From Cyanobacteriota bacterium (lineage in GTDB: Bacteria; Cyanobacteriota; Cyanobacteriia; CACIAM-69d), in assembly GCA_022402445.1 (NCBI GenBank), contig JAKRSF010000009.1, positions 1 through 64,000 of the forward strand: 64,000 bases of DNA. The letters run 5' to 3'. Shown piece by piece: positions 18,641 through 27,475 of this stretch (position 1 is its first letter; each line of letters opens with the position of its first letter). Both the position numbers and the translations under genes were made by a program. The notes beneath the pieces are model-generated. The model was not told where the DNA came from, searched no databases, and was given only the letters and a program-made list of their open reading frames with translations.

Positions 18641-19351
18641 CTAGGCTTCGCGCACCTGGGGCTGGCCATCGACGATTTCGCCGATGAGGATCACGTCGGC
18701 GACCCCAATGAACAGGCCATTTTCCAGGACGCCGGGGATGTTATTGAGGGCCAGTTCCAGGGCGGCAGGATCATCAATGCCGTTGTCAAATTTCACATCC
18801 AGGACCAGGTTGCCCTGATCGGTGACCACGGGACCGGCCTTTTTGACGGCCATCCGCAGGGTGGGTTGACCGCCCATGGCCGCGATCGCGCGGGTGACGG
18901 GGGCCAGGGCCTGGGGCAGCACCTCCACCGGCAGCAGGAACGTGGTGCCGAGTTTGTCCACCATCTTGGAGCCGTCCACCACGACGATGAATTCATCGGC
19001 GAGGCAATCGACGATCTTTTCGCGGGTGTGGGCCGCGCCGCCGCCTTTGATTAGGTTTTTGGCGGGATCCACTTCATCGGCCCCGTCGATCGCCACATGG
19101 ATTCGATCCACGTCGTTGGGGGTGGCCAGGGGAATGCCGTACTGCTTGGCGAGGACTTCCGACTGGAACGAGGTGGGGACGCCCACGATGTCCTTGAGGT
19201 CGCCCGATTGCAGCCGTTCCCCGAGGTATTGAATGGCGAAGGCGGCCGTGGAACCGCTGCCCAGGCCCACGACGGTGCCGGACTGGACCCTCGCGATCGC
19301 GGCGCGGGCCACCTGCTGTTTGGCGATCGTTGCGGCGTCGGTTGCGCTCAT
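18641..19351 (-). CDS. rpiA: ribose-5-phosphate isomerase A
   Basis: A 236-residue enzyme interconverting ribulose-5-phosphate and ribose-5-phosphate in the Calvin and pentose-phosphate cycles. Family motifs are [14 protein letters not shown] (phosphate loop), [10 protein letters not shown] (catalytic aspartates) and [15 protein letters not shown]. The start ATG is preceded by a good ribosome binding site (GGAGGAAT). The length is normal for the RpiA type. Confidence 0.96.
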   Translation of the reverse strand: MSATDAATIAKQQVARAAIARVQSGTVVGLGSGSTAAFAIQYLGERLQSGDLKDIVGVPTSFQSEVLAKQYGIPLATPNDVDRIHVAIDGADEVDPAKNLIKGGGAAHTREKIVDCLADEFIVVVDGSKMVDKLGTTFLLPVEVLPQALAPVTRAIAAMGGQPTLRMAVKKAGPVVTDQGNLVLDVKFDNGIDDPAALELALNNIPGVLENGLFIGVADVILIGEIVDGQPQVREA

Positions 19352-19546
19352 GGGGATGATTCCTCCGGGGGGTATGGGATGGGTAAAGGGACTAGATGGA
19401 AATAAGGGATTCTTTTGGGGGATTCTAGGGAGCAGGCGGAATGGGGCGATCCCTCAGCTTGATCCATCGAATTTATAAATCGAAAAATCGAGATTTATAA
19501 GTTGAAGATTCGGCCCCGCCCCTGCGATGCGTTGATCCCCGACCCT

Positions 19547-21280
19547 ATGGCCCCTGAAATCATAAACCGTTCCGTGGACCGGCCTCCGCTGGCGATCGCG
19601 CCGTCCCCCGAGGGGGATCTGGAGGCGGATTTGCGGCGCTGCCAGGGGGCGATCGCGGCGGCTCCAGACGATGCCCTGGCCTATAAAAATCTGGGCAATG
19701 CGCTGGTGGCGTTGGATCGGTGGGCGGCGGCGGAGCGGGCCTACCGTCGGGCCTTGGAACTGGATGACACCCTGGCGGCGGCGGCGGCGAATCTGGGCCA
19801 TGTGCTGTTGAAGCGGCGGGAGTTGCCGGGGGCGATCGCGGCCTATGGGCGAGCCTTAGAACTGGATGAAACCCTGCCGAAGCTGTGGCGGCTGATGGGG
19901 TCGGCGCTGCTGGAAATGGGAGATCCGGCGGGGACGATCGCGGCGCTGGACCGGGCGATCGCGGCGGATGAATCGGACGAGGTGGCCCGGTGGCTGCTGG
20001 GGTCGGCGCGGCAGGGGGTGGGCGATTTTGATGGGGCGGCGGCGATCTTTGCAGCGGCGATCGCGCGATCGCCGGATCGCCCGGAACCCTATCTCGGTCT
20101 GGCCCAGGCCCACTTCTACGGGGAACGGTTCGAGGACGCGATCGCGACGGTGGAACAGGGCCTGAAGCTGGACGGGCGATCGCCAGAACAGACCGTGAAA
20201 CTGTGGGTGCAGTTGGGGGTGATCTATTACGAGATCACGGAGCTCGATCGGGCCGCCGAGTGCTTTGAACGGGCCTTGGCCCTGGATCCCGACCACGCGG
20301 ATGCCCACTGGGGCCGCGCCAACATTTGGCTACACCGGGGCGATTATCAAAACGGTTTCCGGGAGTTTGAATGGCGCTGGCCCGCCGTTTTGCCGCGCCG
20401 CGAGTTTGAGCAGCCGGCTTGGGAGGGGGAATTTCTGGGCGATCGCACCCTCCTGGTCTATACCCAGTGCGGCTTGGGGGATATTTTGCACCTGGCGCGC
20501 TATCTGCCCCTGGTGGCGGAACGGTGCGATCGCCTGTGGGTGGAGGTGCCGTCGGCGATGGTGCGGCTGGTGGGGGCGATCGCGGGGGTCGATGGGGTTG
20601 TGGCGGCGGGGGAGCCGTTGCCGCCCTTTGAGGTGCAAATTTCCCTGCTGAGTATTCCCAAACTGCTGACGCCCCACATGGCCGCAATCCCCCGGACGGT
20701 GCCCTATCTGCCCGCGCCCAGTGGAGATGCCAACAGTTCCGCGAAGATGCCCGCGATCGCTAAGGCCCCCGGGGAATTTCACATCGGCATCGCCTGGGCC
20801 AGCGGTCGCCAGCCCAGCCTCGACGGCCAGCGGGATCACCGCACGCGATCGTGCCCCGTGGCGGATCTGGTGGTGGCGCTGGATCATCCGGCGGTGCGGC
20901 TCCACGGCCTCCAGGTGGGTCCAGACCGCGCGGCCCTCGATGCCCTGCCGCCGACCGTGCCCATCCACGATTGGGGAGCAACTATCCAGGATTTTGCTGA
21001 CACCGCCGCGATCGCCCAGCAGCTTGATTTGATCGTCAGCGTCGATACCTCCGTCGCCCATTTGGCCGGGGGGCTGGGCCTGGAAACCTGGGTGCTGTTA
21101 CCCCACATGCCCAACTGGCGCTGGCAACTGAATCGGGTGGATTGCCCCTGGTATCCCACCATGGCCCTGTTTCGCCAGGAGCGCCGGGGGGATTGGGCCG
21201 CGCCCCTGGGGGCCGTGCGGACCCTGCTGCGGCGGCGACTGGGGGAACCGACCAGCGATCGCGGGGTGATCCATGGTTAG
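19547..21280 (+). CDS. TPR-glycosyltransferase family protein, copy 1
   Basis: A 577-residue cytosolic protein. The N-terminal half is a run of tetratricopeptide repeats (for example LAYKNLGNALVALDRW and AAANLGHVLLKRRELPGAI). The C-terminal half resembles GT9-like (GT-B fold) domains: LVYTQCGLGDILHLARYLPL, then HIGIAWASG and LDLIVSVDTSVAHLAGGLG with the conserved SVDTS-AHLAG loop. Such proteins are usually linked to surface glycan assembly, but the acceptor is unknown. The ATG at 19547 is preferred to a TTG 15 codons upstream. Its stop overlaps the start of the next gene by 8 bases. Confidence 0.85.
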   Translation: MAPEIINRSVDRPPLAIAPSPEGDLEADLRRCQGAIAAAPDDALAYKNLGNALVALDRWAAAERAYRRALELDDTLAAAAANLGHVLLKRRELPGAIAAYGRALELDETLPKLWRLMGSALLEMGDPAGTIAALDRAIAADESDEVARWLLGSARQGVGDFDGAAAIFAAAIARSPDRPEPYLGLAQAHFYGERFEDAIATVEQGLKLDGRSPEQTVKLWVQLGVIYYEITELDRAAECFERALALDPDHADAHWGRANIWLHRGDYQNGFREFEWRWPAVLPRREFEQPAWEGEFLGDRTLLVYTQCGLGDILHLARYLPLVAERCDRLWVEVPSAMVRLVGAIAGVDGVVAAGEPLPPFEVQISLLSIPKLLTPHMAAIPRTVPYLPAPSGDANSSAKMPAIAKAPGEFHIGIAWASGRQPSLDGQRDHRTRSCPVADLVVALDHPAVRLHGLQVGPDRAALDALPPTVPIHDWGATIQDFADTAAIAQQLDLIVSVDTSVAHLAGGLGLETWVLLPHMPNWRWQLNRVDCPWYPTMALFRQERRGDWAAPLGAVRTLLRRRLGEPTSDRGVIHG

Positions 21281-23030
21281 ACAGCGGTGGCATCGAATTG
21301 TTTGGCCGAAATCCGGCACCCCAAAACCGAGTAAAGGCAAAAAGCGACGGAAGGATAAGTGCAAAGTTGGCGCGATCGCGGTGATCCCCGACCTGCCCTT
21401 TAGTGGCGACGTGGTGGCCGATGCGATCGCCGATGCCCAACTGGCCCTCCAGCGGGACGATTTTGACGGTGCATTGGGGTGCATTCAGGGGGCGATCTCG
21501 CGGGATCCCGACCGGCTAGAGGCGATGGTGTTACTCGGGCGAATCCACCAGCGGGCCGATCGCGCCGCCGCCGCCGCCCGTGCCTACTACTGGGTCCTAG
21601 GGCGCGATCCCCTCCACCTGGAAACCCTGACCTACCTGGGGGGCCTGTGCGTCAGCCTCGATGAAGATGGGGCCGCCCGCCAATGTTTCCTGCGAGCCCT
21701 GGCCCTGCTTCCGGGCTGCGCCACGGCCCACTACAACCTGGGGCTGCTGGCGGAGCGGGCGGAGGATTGGACCACCGCGATCGCCCAGTTCGAGGCCGCC
21801 GCCGGGGATCCGAGCCTGGGGATTTTGCCGTGGTTCCGCCTGGGGGTGGTGTGGCTGCGATCGGGCAATGCGGCCCAGGGGGCGGCGGCTTTAGTAGAAA
21901 CCCTGCGGCGGGGGGGCGATGGGGCGGAAATTTGGGCGAATTTGACCTACGCCCGCCAGGAATTGAACGATCTGCCCGGTGCGATCGCGGCGGCCCGCCA
22001 AGCCCTCCGACTCCAGCCGGACAACCCCACCTATGAATTTTCCCTCGCCAGCACCCTCCTGATGGCGGGCCAGTGGACCGAGGGCTGGGAGCGCTACGAA
22101 GGCCGCCTCAAGCAAAAACATTTCCGGCTGCTGCTAGACGATTTGCCCCCCCTCTGGACCGGCGATCCCCTGCCGGATCAAACCCTGGTGGTGCGGGGCG
22201 AACAGGGCCTCGGCGATACGCTCCAGTTCTGCCGCTATCTGGCCCTGGTGCGATCGCGGGTGGGGCGGGTGATCCTCAAATGCCGTCCGTCCCTCCATCG
22301 GCTCTTGACGACGGTGGCGGGGGTGGATGTCATCTGTGGCTGGGACGAGGCGATCGCGGAACCCGTCGCCGCCGGGGTGGCCCTGCTGAGTTTGCCCTAC
22401 CACTGCGGCACCGACGCCGAGACGATTCCCGCCGAAATCCCCTACTTGCGGGTGCCCGAGGGGGTCACCTTGCCCCTGAATCGCCCGGAAACTGATCGGT
22501 TGCGCAGGCCCGCGATCGGCCTCGTGTGGGCCAGCGGCTACCGCACCATCGAGGGCCATCTGGAGCATTACCGGGAAAAAAGCTGCCCCCTCAACATCCT
22601 CGCCGACGCCTTCGGGGATCATCGCCACCGCGCCCATTGGGTGAGCCTCCAGGTGGGGCGCGATGCACCGCAGTGGCGGGAACTGGGGCCGGATTTGGCC
22701 TTTGCTGGGGAGGATCTGAGCGATCGCCTGGTGGATTTTGCCGCCACCGCTGCCGCGATCGCCCAGTTGGATCTGGTGATCAGCGTCGATACCGCCGTCG
22801 CCCACCTGGCGGGAGCGCTGGGCAAACCGGTCTGGATTTTGCTGCCCCTCAATGCCGACTGGCGCTGGCTGCGCGATCGCGACGATAGCCCCTGGTACCC
22901 CACTGCTCGCCTGTTCCGCCAAACCGCCCGTGACGACTGGCCCGAGCTGGCCCAGCGGGTCGCGATCGCCCTCAGGCACTGGCAAGGGCAATGGCAGGAG
23001 CAACGACGCCCCCAACGGCAACCGGCCTAG
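21273..23030 (+). CDS. TPR-glycosyltransferase family protein, copy 2
   Basis: A 585-residue paralog of the preceding gene with the same architecture: a Lys/Arg-rich N-terminus, TPR units (CATAHYNLGLLAERAEDW and similar), then LVVRGEQGLGDTLQFCRYLAL and LDLVISVDTAVAHLAGALG. The ATG overlaps the previous stop by 8 bases, so the two are translationally coupled and probably arose by tandem duplication. The middle TPR sections differ, which suggests different protein partners or acceptors. The stop overlaps the convergent sdhB stop on CTAG. Confidence 0.85.
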   Translation: MVRQRWHRIVWPKSGTPKPSKGKKRRKDKCKVGAIAVIPDLPFSGDVVADAIADAQLALQRDDFDGALGCIQGAISRDPDRLEAMVLLGRIHQRADRAAAAARAYYWVLGRDPLHLETLTYLGGLCVSLDEDGAARQCFLRALALLPGCATAHYNLGLLAERAEDWTTAIAQFEAAAGDPSLGILPWFRLGVVWLRSGNAAQGAAALVETLRRGGDGAEIWANLTYARQELNDLPGAIAAARQALRLQPDNPTYEFSLASTLLMAGQWTEGWERYEGRLKQKHFRLLLDDLPPLWTGDPLPDQTLVVRGEQGLGDTLQFCRYLALVRSRVGRVILKCRPSLHRLLTTVAGVDVICGWDEAIAEPVAAGVALLSLPYHCGTDAETIPAEIPYLRVPEGVTLPLNRPETDRLRRPAIGLVWASGYRTIEGHLEHYREKSCPLNILADAFGDHRHRAHWVSLQVGRDAPQWRELGPDLAFAGEDLSDRLVDFAATAAAIAQLDLVISVDTAVAHLAGALGKPVWILLPLNADWRWLRDRDDSPWYPTARLFRQTARDDWPELAQRVAIALRHWQGQWQEQRRPQRQPA

Positions 23031-24061
23031 GCTGGATCTTCCCCGTGGTGGGATTGGGCCTCGCGCGATCGCACCGCATCAATCAAATCCCGCACCTGGT
23101 CCGTCCCCGCCGATGGCTCGAAGGTCAGCGGCAACTTACCCCGCGTCAGCATCCGCAGCCCCAGAGGCCCCAGCGCCGCGATCGCCCCCAAATCCCGAAA
23201 CCCATTGCCCATCACCCGCAGGGCAAACTTCCGTTCATCCACCCAGCCCCCCTCGCGCACCGTCTGCACCAGGGTTTTGCGGTGGCGCACGGCGCGGCTG
23301 GCGGCGGGGCTGTCCGGCGTGCGGGCCAAAATCGCCGATTTAATGTCGCGGATGCGATCGAGGGGGGCCACCTCCATCGGACACACGTCATTGCAGTAGT
23401 AGCAGCGGGTGCAGCCCCACACCCCATCCGTGGTGCCGTAGCGCTCCAGCCGCGCCGCCGTGGCCGTGTCCCGGGTTTCATCCACCAGCCGCTGGGCCTT
23501 GGCGAGGGCGTGGGGGCCAACGAAATTGGGGTTGGCCTCCTTGGCATTGCACTCCGAATAGCACGCGCCGCAAAGGATGCAGTTGCCCGCCGCCGCCAGT
23601 TTGGCCCGCTCCTCGGGAAGCTGTAGGGTTTCAGCGGCGGCCTCGCGATCGCCCGTCGGATCCTGGCGCGCCGCCGCACTGACAAAGGGATCCACCGCCC
23701 GCAGATCCCGCCAGAAGGGGGCCATATCCACCACCAAATCCTTCACCACCGGCAGATTGCCCAAGGGCGCGATCGCGATCGCCGGGAGGCCATCCACCGT
23801 ACGGGGGGGAAACTTCGCCAACGTCTCCCCCACATTTTCTTTGCACGCCAGGGCCGATCGCCCATTAATCCGCATTCCGCAACTGCCACAGATCGTATTG
23901 CGGCAATTTTTGCGAAAGGCCAAACTGCCATCGAGTTCCCACTTCACCCGGTTCAAACAGTCCAGAATCGTGGTTCCTTCCGCCACGTCCTCCAGGATAA
24001 ATGTCTGGGCTTTGGGGGCGTGATCGGCCTGTTGGCGTAGAATTTCTAGGGCAATTTTCAT
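23027..24061 (-). CDS. sdhB: succinate dehydrogenase/fumarate reductase iron-sulfur protein
   Basis: A 344-residue iron-sulfur subunit passing electrons from the flavoprotein to quinone. An N-terminal ferredoxin-like [2Fe-2S] motif (CRNTICGSCG, then a later Cys) is followed by two cysteine clusters, CILCGACYSEC and CTRCYYCNDVCP. It is about 100 residues longer than E. coli SdhB because of a C-terminal extension. The ATG at 24061 begins MKIALEILRQ; a longer reading is unsupported. No flavoprotein or membrane-anchor gene is adjacent, as is common in cyanobacteria. Confidence 0.9.
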   Translation of the reverse strand: MKIALEILRQQADHAPKAQTFILEDVAEGTTILDCLNRVKWELDGSLAFRKNCRNTICGSCGMRINGRSALACKENVGETLAKFPPRTVDGLPAIAIAPLGNLPVVKDLVVDMAPFWRDLRAVDPFVSAAARQDPTGDREAAAETLQLPEERAKLAAAGNCILCGACYSECNAKEANPNFVGPHALAKAQRLVDETRDTATAARLERYGTTDGVWGCTRCYYCNDVCPMEVAPLDRIRDIKSAILARTPDSPAASRAVRHRKTLVQTVREGGWVDERKFALRVMGNGFRDLGAIAALGPLGLRMLTRGKLPLTFEPSAGTDQVRDLIDAVRSREAQSHHGEDPA

Positions 24062-24998
24062 GGGCTTCAAGGGCGCTTGGCGAGGGCTTCGATCGGCGGG
24101 GGAGCGCGTCAACATCCATTATCAACTCCCGCCGCGATCGCGGCAGCTTGCCCCGATCAATTCCGCCAAGATCGTAACCTTGAGCCCGCCCCAGGGGCCA
24201 TCAATGCCCCATCAACGCCCCGGAATCCCCGGCCTTCAGCCATCCAGATCCTCAGCCTTGGCCCCACCCCTGCGGCCCCCCCAGCATCCCACCGGCCCCT
24301 TTTCCAATGGCCCTCGGGCGCGTCCCTGGGCTGTCCCTTGCGGCGCTAATTTGGATTTTTCTTAGGGCACCCATTACAATCTTCAGACTATTTTCAGTAT
24401 TCCCCCCATTGCCTTCCCCCATTCGCTGGTCCAATCGCCCCGCGATCGCAGCGCAATCGCAAAAAATCGCCCCCACTTCCCCAGCAGTTTTACAAAAAAC
24501 CTATAGACTTTAAGGGCGTGGCAAAGCCATTTGCCGATTCCACAGCCGGGGGGTTATTGTTCTAGGTTACGGCCTTACCCCCAAGCGTAAAGGACCGTCA
24601 ATGGTGCATCCATTTTCGGTGCCGACCCTGGCCATCGAGCCGTTAAAAATACGCCAAAATCGAATCGCCCAAATCAAACCGCGATGTTCCCTCGGAGATG
24701 GGGCGTTAAGATAATTGCGGCGCGACCACAAAAACCATCGCTTGCCATCTTGACGAAGGGCAATGATTGGGTAAAGATTCGTTTTTACCGCCTATTTTTA
24801 TCCCACCTTGACCCTGATGATCCTGGCGGATCGTAATGCTCAGCCATGCGATCGCGTCGGTCCATGGGCAGATGCGGAAAAGCAAGGCTACCCCTTGGCG
24901 AATTCAGCCCAAGGCTAGGGCCAGGGGCCGCAAGCATGGGTAGCAGCCACCACGTTATTTCACGAAAACCTTAGGGTTCTAGAGGACTCCAGTCGATC
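24062..24998. other. long sdhB-cyAbrB intergenic region
   Basis: This is 937 bases without a supported gene, the longest gap in the window, between divergent sdhB and cyAbrB. The first 350 bases are GC-rich. From about 24480 the sequence turns AT-richer, with several T- and A-runs. A TTGACG at 24750 with a weak TAAAGA 16 bases later is one possible promoter for cyAbrB. That would give a leader of over 200 bases. No tRNA, known riboswitch or protein gene was recognised. Confidence 0.35.
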
Positions 24999-25403
24999 AT
25001 GAGCGAAACTCCAATTCCGCAGCCCGTTCCCCTCAAAGGCAAAGCGCTCCTGCAAAAGGTGAAGGATTTGGCCAGTGTGCCCCGCCGGGAAAAGGCGCGC
25101 CGCTGTGGCTATTACAGCGTCACGAAGACGAATCAGGTGCGGGTGAACTTGGCGGATTTTTATGACGCGGTGCTGGAGGCTAAGGGCACGCGGATTGATC
25201 CGGAAGGGGCCAAGGATGGGCGCGGCCGCGAGCCGACCTATCGGGTGAGTGTCCATCAGAATGGGCAGATTGTCATTGGCTCGACCTATACCCAGAGCAT
25301 GGGTCTTAAGCCGGGGGATGAGTTTGAAATTAAGCTCGGTTACAAGCACATTCGCCTGGTGCAGTTGGAGGGGGGCCGCGAGGGGGCCGCTGATGACGAA
25401 TAG
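24999..25403 (+). CDS. cyAbrB family transcriptional regulator
   Basis: A 134-residue cyanobacterial AbrB-type DNA-binding regulator. It has the family's N-terminal LKGKALLQKVKDLASVPRR, the RRCGYYSVTK segment, and the C-terminal AbrB-like part with PTYRVSVHQNGQIVIG and MGLKPGDEFEIKLGYKHI. Members are abundant chromosomal regulators tied to carbon/nitrogen balance. Two paralogs (cyAbrB1 and cyAbrB2) are usual and cannot be told apart safely here. It has a very long upstream region and a clear terminator at 25533-25568. Confidence 0.9.
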   Translation: MSETPIPQPVPLKGKALLQKVKDLASVPRREKARRCGYYSVTKTNQVRVNLADFYDAVLEAKGTRIDPEGAKDGRGREPTYRVSVHQNGQIVIGSTYTQSMGLKPGDEFEIKLGYKHIRLVQLEGGREGAADDE

Positions 25404-25532
25404 GGTGTTTGGGTAAAAAGCTCCCTTGAGTTAAACCCAAAACCCTTTTGGTCCCGATGGCCTCCCGCTGATGGCGATCGCGCGGCAGCCCTGAACCCCT
25501 CTGAACTCATCTGATCCCGCCGCGATCGCGCA

Positions 25533-25568
25533 AAAGCCCCCCAGTCCATCAGGAATCCGGGGGGCTTT
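25533..25568 (+). terminator. Rho-independent terminator after cyAbrB
   Basis: Ten-base arms AAAGCCCCCC (25533-25542) and GGGGGGCTTT (25559-25568) pair perfectly around a 16-base loop and are followed by AGTTTGATT. It ends the cyAbrB transcript. Confidence 0.75.
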
Positions 25569-25608
25569 AGTTTGATTAGGTTTTCGGGTATGTCGTCAAT
25601 TCCGTTCC

Positions 25609-25655
25609 CGTAGGGGTTAGGTCTCCCAACCCTTTACCCCTTTACGGGAAACCCG
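25609..25655. repeat. dispersed CGTAGGGG repeat, short copy
   Basis: It starts CGTAGGGGTTAGGTCTCCC, identical to the left end of the copy at 30247, and ends with CCCCTTTACGGG. The ends pair as CCCGTAGGGG with CCCCTTTACGGG, apart from two extra A-T positions. It lies at the 3' end of pntB, where it could also stop transcription. Confidence 0.6.
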
Positions 25656-25660
25656 AATTT

Positions 25661-27118
25661 CTAGACCGCCGCCAACTCCTTCACGCTGGCCACCAGGGAC
25701 GACACCACCTCCTTGGCGCTGCCGAAGAGCATCATCGTATTGCCCTTATAGAACAGTTCGTTATCGATCCCCGCGAAGCCAGGGCTCATGCTGCGCTTAA
25801 TCACGATCGCATGTTTCGCCCGGTCCACCTCCAGGATCGGCATCCCGTAGATGGGGCTATTGGCATTGTCCCGCGCATCGGGGTTGACCACATCATTCGC
25901 GCCGATGATCAGGGCCACATCCGCCCGCTCAAATTCCGGGTTGATGTCATCCATGTCATAGAGCTGGGAGTAGGGCACATTCGCCTCCGCCAGCAGCACG
26001 TTCATGTGACCGGGCATCCGGCCCGCCACCGGGTGAATGGCATATTTCACTTCGACGCCATTTTCCGCCAGGCGATCGGCCAACTCCCGCACCGCGTGCT
26101 GGGCCTGGGCGACGGCCATGCCATAGCCAGGGACGATCACCACCGATCGCGCATAGCCCAGCATCATGGCCCCCTCCTCCGCATCGATCGAGCGATAGGT
26201 CTTCTGGACCGCCGCCCCGCTGGCCGCCGCCGCATTCGCCGTGGCACCGCCGCCGCCGCCAAAGGCCCCAAACAGCACATTGGCCAGCGATCGGTTCATG
26301 GCCTTACACATGATCTCCGTCAGGATCAGGCCCGACGCCCCCACCAACGCCCCGGCAATAATCAGCATGTCATTGCCCAGGACAAAGCCCGCCGCGCTCG
26401 CCGCCAAACCGGAGAAGGAGTTGAGCAGGGAAATCACCACCGGGGTGTCGGCCCCGCCGATGGGCAGGACGAACAGAACGCCGAGGATCAGGGAAATGGC
26501 GGAAATATCCAGGAAAATTTGCAGATCGCTCGGGTGCAGCAGCAGATAGCCACCGCCCACCAGGAAGCCCAGCAGCAGGGTGACGTTCACGGGCTGCTGG
26601 AGGGGGAAGGTAATCGGCGCACCGGGCACGAGCCCCTGCAATTTGGCAAAGGCCATGAGGCTGCCGGTGAGGGTGACGCCGCCGATGAGCACCCCCAGGA
26701 TCGCCGTGACGACGATATTGGTGGGCACGTCGCCGCTGCCGTTGGTGCTCAGCCGCCAGAATTCCGCGACGGCCACCAGGGCGGAGGCGGCACCCCCGAG
26801 GCCGTTGAGCAGGCCGACCATCTGGGGCATTTCGGTCATGCCAACTTGTTTCGCCGCGATCGCCCCGATCGCGCTACCGACGGCGATCGCCACCAGGATT
26901 TGGCCGTAGCTGACCACATGGAAATCCAGCAGGGTCACCGCGATCGCCAGGGCCATCCCCACCGATGCGATCGCATTGCCCTTGCGGGCCGTCGCCGGAG
27001 AGCCCAGGAACTTCAGGCCCACAATGAAGAGGGAAGCGGCCACGAGGTACGTGAGCTTCTCGATTGGCGGCACCAAGGCCGCCCAGTTCAGATCGAAACC
27101 CATTTCAAAACCAGCCAT
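25661..27118 (-). CDS. pntB: NAD(P) transhydrogenase subunit beta
   Basis: A 485-residue membrane subunit of the proton-translocating transhydrogenase that reduces NADP+ with NADH. It has a series of hydrophobic helices (about residues 20-280) and a C-terminal NADP-binding domain containing VVIVPGYGMAVAQAQHAV and ADVALIIGANDVVNPDAR. The length is typical. It is the last gene of a pntA1-pntA2-pntB run with small gaps (18 bases to pntA2). A long antisense open frame here is a GC artefact. Confidence 0.96.
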   Translation of the reverse strand: MAGFEMGFDLNWAALVPPIEKLTYLVAASLFIVGLKFLGSPATARKGNAIASVGMALAIAVTLLDFHVVSYGQILVAIAVGSAIGAIAAKQVGMTEMPQMVGLLNGLGGAASALVAVAEFWRLSTNGSGDVPTNIVVTAILGVLIGGVTLTGSLMAFAKLQGLVPGAPITFPLQQPVNVTLLLGFLVGGGYLLLHPSDLQIFLDISAISLILGVLFVLPIGGADTPVVISLLNSFSGLAASAAGFVLGNDMLIIAGALVGASGLILTEIMCKAMNRSLANVLFGAFGGGGGATANAAAASGAAVQKTYRSIDAEEGAMMLGYARSVVIVPGYGMAVAQAQHAVRELADRLAENGVEVKYAIHPVAGRMPGHMNVLLAEANVPYSQLYDMDDINPEFERADVALIIGANDVVNPDARDNANSPIYGMPILEVDRAKHAIVIKRSMSPGFAGIDNELFYKGNTMMLFGSAKEVVSSLVASVKELAAV

Positions 27119-27136
27119 AGTACGCGCGTCTCCAGC

Positions 27137-27415
27137 CTACTTCTTGAACATTTGCAGCATGCGATCGGTCACCAGGAAGCCGCCGACCACGTTCACCATG
27201 GCGAGCACAACGGCAATCAGACCGAGGATCGTCGTCACGGACAGGTTGCCCGTACCGGCCACCAGCATGGCCCCAACGATCGCGATCCCCGAGACGGCAT
27301 TGGCCCCGGACATCAGGGGCGTATGGAGGGTGGGGGGCACCTTATTAATCACCTCGAACCCCACAAAGGAGGCGAGGACAAAGACAACAAGACCGGCAAT
27401 CAGCGGTTCACTCAT
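27137..27415 (-). CDS. pntA2: NAD(P) transhydrogenase subunit alpha, membrane part
   Basis: A 92-residue protein made of three hydrophobic helices, equal to the C-terminal membrane part of E. coli PntA. It ends in the conserved GGFLVTDRMLQMFKK. In cyanobacteria the alpha subunit is split into PntA1 and this small piece. It lies between pntA1 and pntB. Confidence 0.93.
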   Translation of the reverse strand: MSEPLIAGLVVFVLASFVGFEVINKVPPTLHTPLMSGANAVSGIAIVGAMLVAGTGNLSVTTILGLIAVVLAMVNVVGGFLVTDRMLQMFKK

Positions 27416-27475
27416 GGGTGATAACTCTCAATGGATGGTTGGGGATAGACAAAGCCAAAGCCAAAGCCAAAGGGT

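Noticed and set aside
25811..27421. 536-codon plus-strand open frame antisense to pntB and pntA2
   Set aside because: His/Gln/Asp-rich translation without motifs, opposite clear pnt genes.
27435..27475. Three tandem AAAGCC units between pntA1 and pntA2
   Set aside because: A short repeat with no inverted structure, probably slippage in a spacer. No function can be argued.
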